Positions 16,399 through 18,741 of a stretch of 18,741 nucleotides of DNA are shown here, in pieces (the stretch's first letter is position 1; every line of letters begins with the position of its first letter). The position numbers were made by a program, and so were the translations under genes. The notes under the pieces are model-generated. The model was not told the DNA's origin. It made no database searches and saw only the letters and a program-made list of their open reading frames with translations. Source of the DNA: an uncultured Collinsella sp. (GTDB lineage Bacteria; Actinomycetota; Coriobacteriia; Coriobacteriales; Coriobacteriaceae); contig UQMY01000041.1 of the NCBI GenBank assembly GCA_900542325.1, forward strand, positions 1-18,741, in the 5' to 3' direction.

Positions 16399-16427
16399 AA
16401 TATACGGGAAGTCCGGCCGTGACGCAA
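16399..16427 (-). promoter_or_regulatory. Promoter of the tRNA-Gln/tRNA-Glu operon
   Basis: On the minus strand TTGCGT (16427-16422), a 17-base spacer and TATATT (16404-16399) lie about 45 bases upstream of tRNA-Gln. Spacing and position are as expected for a stable RNA promoter. Confidence 0.7.
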
Positions 16428-16620
16428 GCCCCAATTTTGACTTTTTTGAAATTCAGTCAAATACGGCCAACACGTGAAGGACCTGTGAAGTCGACCGCTG
16501 CACACGAAGGGCAAAACGCCGCGAGCGGTAGCCGTCAACCGTTGGCAGATTCTACCGCGAAAACGATAGCACCAGGCAACACAATCGAAGTATCAATGAT
16601 CACGTAGATATCGAGGCACC

Positions 16621-17031
16621 ATGGACGAAGAGCTTGATTACCTATGGGAGACCCTGGGCCTCGAGATCACTGCTGACCTTTGGCCCGAACGGGACAAAAT
16701 CCATCCCACTCTGCGCCCCGCCATCACCGTGATGCAGGCAAAATACCGCCGTGCATCCTTTTTGATCATGCGGATGTCATGGCACGCGGGACTCCCCGAC
16801 CTTAAGCGAATCCAGGCAAGCCTCGTCGAGCTGTCCGGTATGCCGACCGTCATATCCGAGGCGCACCTGGAGCAGCGCCAGCGCGAGCGACTGCAACAGC
16901 AGCGGATCCCCTTTATCTGCCCCGGCGTTCAGGCATATCTGCCCTTTATGGACGAGGAGTACTGGAGCGGCAAGCCCAACAAGCACGTAAAGGTCTACGA
17001 TCCGCACGAATGGGCGCAGTTGGAGGACTGA
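16621..17031 (+). CDS. Small orphan protein, possibly a truncated regulator
   Basis: The 136-residue protein has unknown function. An ATG at 16621 follows a modest GAGG. The segment RQRERLQQQRIPFICPGVQAYLPFM (about 86-110) resembles the conserved middle of uncharacterised proteins that often carry a C-terminal winged helix, and are sometimes labelled MarR-like. Here the protein stops soon after, at EWAQLED, so that part is missing. Either this is a short member or a remnant. The palindromic repeat at 17049 begins right after the stop, where a disruption could have occurred. It is the only plus-strand gene on the right half of the window. The gap 16355-16620 before it holds the tRNA promoter and no other gene. 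Confidence 0.65.
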   Translation: MDEELDYLWETLGLEITADLWPERDKIHPTLRPAITVMQAKYRRASFLIMRMSWHAGLPDLKRIQASLVELSGMPTVISEAHLEQRQRERLQQQRIPFICPGVQAYLPFMDEEYWSGKPNKHVKVYDPHEWAQLED

Positions 17032-17048
17032 CTGGGGCAAGCCTGCCG

Positions 17049-17160
17049 GCGGAAAGTGCGTCCCAGATTTCAAGCTCAAACCGGTCCCCACTTTCCCATC
17101 GAGCCCTCAACCGGAAACCGTATCCCGTAATCGAAGCTCAAAACGGGTCGCACTTTCCGC
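17049..17160. repeat. Paired palindromic repeat with 12-bp inverted ends
   Basis: GCGGAAAGTGCG (17049-17060) and CGCACTTTCCGC (17149-17160) are perfect inverted copies. Inside are two related units (about 17049-17096 and 17113-17160), each starting near GGAAA, ending near ACTTTCC and sharing the core AAGCTCAAA. The whole fills the space between two convergent genes. Confidence 0.8.
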
Positions 17161-17165
17161 AGCCG

Positions 17166-17525
17166 CTACAGCAACGCCTCGACCCAAGCCGATTCCCTAA
17201 AGCCGGGAATCGCAAAGTCGTCGCCCACCAACAGCGGACGCTTAACCAGCATGCCGTCGGTCGCCAGCAGCTCGTAGCACTCCCGATCCGTCATGCCCGC
17301 ATCTAGACGCGCCTTCAGGCCCAGCTCTCGATATTTCATGCCCGACGAATTAAAGAAGCGCCGCACCGGCAGTCCCGAACGAGCAATCCAGGTCGCAAGC
17401 TCATCAGCCGTGGGATTGTCCAAAACGATATCGCGGTCGATATACTCTACCCCGTGTTCGTCCAGCCATGCCTTGGCCTTCTTACAGGTCGAGCACTTGG
17501 GATATTCAATAAACAGTACGGTCAT
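17166..17525 (-). CDS. ArsC/Spx-family thioredoxin-fold protein
   Basis: This 119-residue protein belongs to the ArsC/YffB/Spx group. Its N-terminal YPKCSTCKKA carries a CxxC pair (Cys11, Cys14). FFNSSGMKYRELGLK and the LVKRPLLV segment with the cis-proline region are typical. Members are arsenate reductases, glutathione-dependent reductases or the Spx transcription factor. No ars genes are present, and the sequence does not decide between these, so arsenate reduction should not be assumed. ATG at 17525 with GGAGG six bases upstream; a longer frame to 17564 lacks a ribosome binding site. Confidence 0.88.
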   Translation of the reverse strand: MTVLFIEYPKCSTCKKAKAWLDEHGVEYIDRDIVLDNPTADELATWIARSGLPVRRFFNSSGMKYRELGLKARLDAGMTDRECYELLATDGMLVKRPLLVGDDFAIPGFRESAWVEALL

Positions 17526-17617
17526 GGAAATCCTCCGAATATAGATCGGCCAACGCAGACACACGCCACACGAGGCGCCTTCGCATGATGGGCCAATTGT
17601 AGCCCACGGGTCACACG

Positions 17618-18670
17618 CTAAACGAACCGTACCCCGAATCCGCGTTTGATGAACGGCAGCAGCTCCATTGCCTCGGGCGTGATATGACCCGCAACGTTCA
17701 TGCGCTCGTCACCGGGAAGATCGACCCGCGCAATCTCAAGCTCGCCTTCGTAGCGCCCATAGCTGCTATTGCCCACAGCGATCGACCCCGCCTTTCGCGG
17801 CAGGCCGGCACCGGCATCCATCGGCACGGAATCCGGCTTAAGCGTCGTACGCGACTCCTGAGACCTAAAGATGAGGGTGCTCGAATCGGGTCGGTCGTGA
17901 TGAATCTGCCCACGCACATAGGCATAACCGGGCTCAAGCTCGCATTGCAGGTCCACGTATCCGGCGGAAACATGAGCAAACTGCGTCCAGCCCGCATCGG
18001 AAAGATCGGGGTCGCCGACCAACACAATGTCGCAATCGGCGCCATGTGCAAGCTCAAGCATGTTGAGGGCAACCTTTGACGCGCGACCGCGCTGCGCCTC
18101 AACCGTCGGCAGCCCCTCGAATACCGGCCCGCGAACGTTAGCATCACCCGGCACAAAAGCCATGATTTCGAATCCAAGCGCCGCAAGACGAAGATTCACC
18201 CGAGCAATGTCCTCCAGAGCTAAGCCGGTATAAGGCTTGGGGTAAAAATTGTGGCAGGCGGCAAAACGAGTCACATCGGCACCGGCCTCACGCCACGATG
18301 CGATTTCATCAGAACTCACCGTCGATGCATTGACCACAATGCGAAATACACCGGACAGCTCCGCGACCCGCTGGGCGCTAAAGCCATAGTCCAAACGAAG
18401 GTATTCCAACCCCAGATCGCGCAGGTCCTCGATGCGCTCAAGCCCGAGCAAATCGCACGTGCGCGGCCCCACATCGGCAATGAGCGCAATGCCGCGGGCG
18501 GAAAGCAGCGACAGCACATGACGGACCTTATCGGCATACGCCGCTCCCCCATCCTCGGGAATATGCAGTGAGGTAAACGCATAGCGCGCACCCGCCGCAG
18601 CACCGCGCTCAATCGTCCGCTCAATATCCTGCAGAGGGCTGGAAAGATAAATCGAAATACCCGTTTTCAC
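17618..18670 (-). CDS. mupG: MupG-like (DUF871) 6-phospho-N-acetylmuramidase
   Basis: MupG-type enzymes split 6-phospho-MurNAc-GlcNAc in the cytoplasm during cell-wall recycling. The 350 residues match the family. The N-terminal barrel contains GISIYLSS, AFTSLHIPED, IALIADVGPRT, YLRLDYGF, VNASTVS, ACHNFYPKPYTGL and MAFVPGDANVRGPVFEGLPT, all characteristic of DUF871. The last 115 or so residues form the cyclophilin-like C-terminal domain. The start is a GTG at 18670 with AAAGGAGC upstream. No PTS transporter or murQ neighbour is seen in the window; upstream genes lie beyond the edge. The assignment is by motif order; substrate is inferred from the family. Confidence 0.85.
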   Translation of the reverse strand: MKTGISIYLSSPLQDIERTIERGAAAGARYAFTSLHIPEDGGAAYADKVRHVLSLLSARGIALIADVGPRTCDLLGLERIEDLRDLGLEYLRLDYGFSAQRVAELSGVFRIVVNASTVSSDEIASWREAGADVTRFAACHNFYPKPYTGLALEDIARVNLRLAALGFEIMAFVPGDANVRGPVFEGLPTVEAQRGRASKVALNMLELAHGADCDIVLVGDPDLSDAGWTQFAHVSAGYVDLQCELEPGYAYVRGQIHHDRPDSSTLIFRSQESRTTLKPDSVPMDAGAGLPRKAGSIAVGNSSYGRYEGELEIARVDLPGDERMNVAGHITPEAMELLPFIKRGFGVRFV

Positions 18671-18692
18671 GCTTCAACGCTCCTTTAATCAG

Positions 18693-18715
18693 AACCACCC
18701 TTAAAAAGGGTGGTT
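18693..18715. other. Hairpin in the region upstream of the MupG-like gene
   Basis: AACCACCCTT (18693-18702) and AAGGGTGGTT (18706-18715) form a perfect 10-bp stem with a three-base loop. It lies 22 bases before the GTG start. There is no good T-run on the minus strand; on the plus strand TTTGCTCTT follows weakly. It may end an upstream transcript or lie in the leader. Confidence 0.5.
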
Positions 18716-18741
18716 TGCTCTTAGGGTATAACCCACGGGCC

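Overview
This is a GC-rich, gene-dense window. It most likely comes from a gut actinobacterium of the Coriobacteriia, probably Collinsella-like. That assignment rests on codon use, strong GGAGG-type ribosome binding sites, the gene set and the dense intergenic palindromes. I could not run a database search, so it is inference.

Layout. At the left edge (1-1873, minus) an incomplete gene encodes a metal-dependent amidohydrolase fused in frame to a C45-type Ntn-hydrolase (acyl-CoA:6-APA acyltransferase-like) domain. A predicted DUF559/AbiEi-like nuclease-fold gene (2281-3357, minus) follows, lying between two palindrome arrays. Then comes an uncharacterised 235-residue protein (3637-4344, minus). 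The centre is the glutamate synthase operon gltB-gltD (10894 to 4710, minus), which makes glutamate from glutamine and 2-oxoglutarate. Divergent from it on the plus strand are gpmA (phosphoglycerate mutase) and an Nramp-type Mn/Fe transporter (mntH). The minus strand then carries a 47-residue rubredoxin, a flavin reductase, smpB, a TPR protein overlapping smpB, and a tRNA-Gln/tRNA-Glu pair. The right end has a short plus-strand orphan gene, an ArsC/Spx-like thioredoxin-fold protein and a MupG-like (DUF871) 6-phospho-N-acetylmuramidase.

Two things stand out. (1) In the fusion at the left edge, the catalytic Cys of the C45 domain follows the amidohydrolase almost immediately. Autoproteolysis at Gly426-Cys427 would therefore release two enzymes from one polypeptide. 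(2) Ten copies of a 57-bp palindromic element occur in four intergenic arrays (2023-2239, 3378-3594, 11079-11215, 13487-13623). Every unit is exactly 57 bp and every spacer exactly 23 bp, so the period is 80 bp in all four arrays, while loops and spacers differ in sequence. At least three other palindrome families occupy other gaps (4661-4698, 14632-14699, 17049-17160).

Functional links. GltBD and GpmA are core nitrogen and carbon metabolism. Rubredoxin beside a flavin reductase suggests an electron-transfer pair for oxygen or peroxide detoxification. SmpB serves ribosome rescue; no ssrA gene was found in the window. MupG-type enzymes recycle cell-wall muropeptides.
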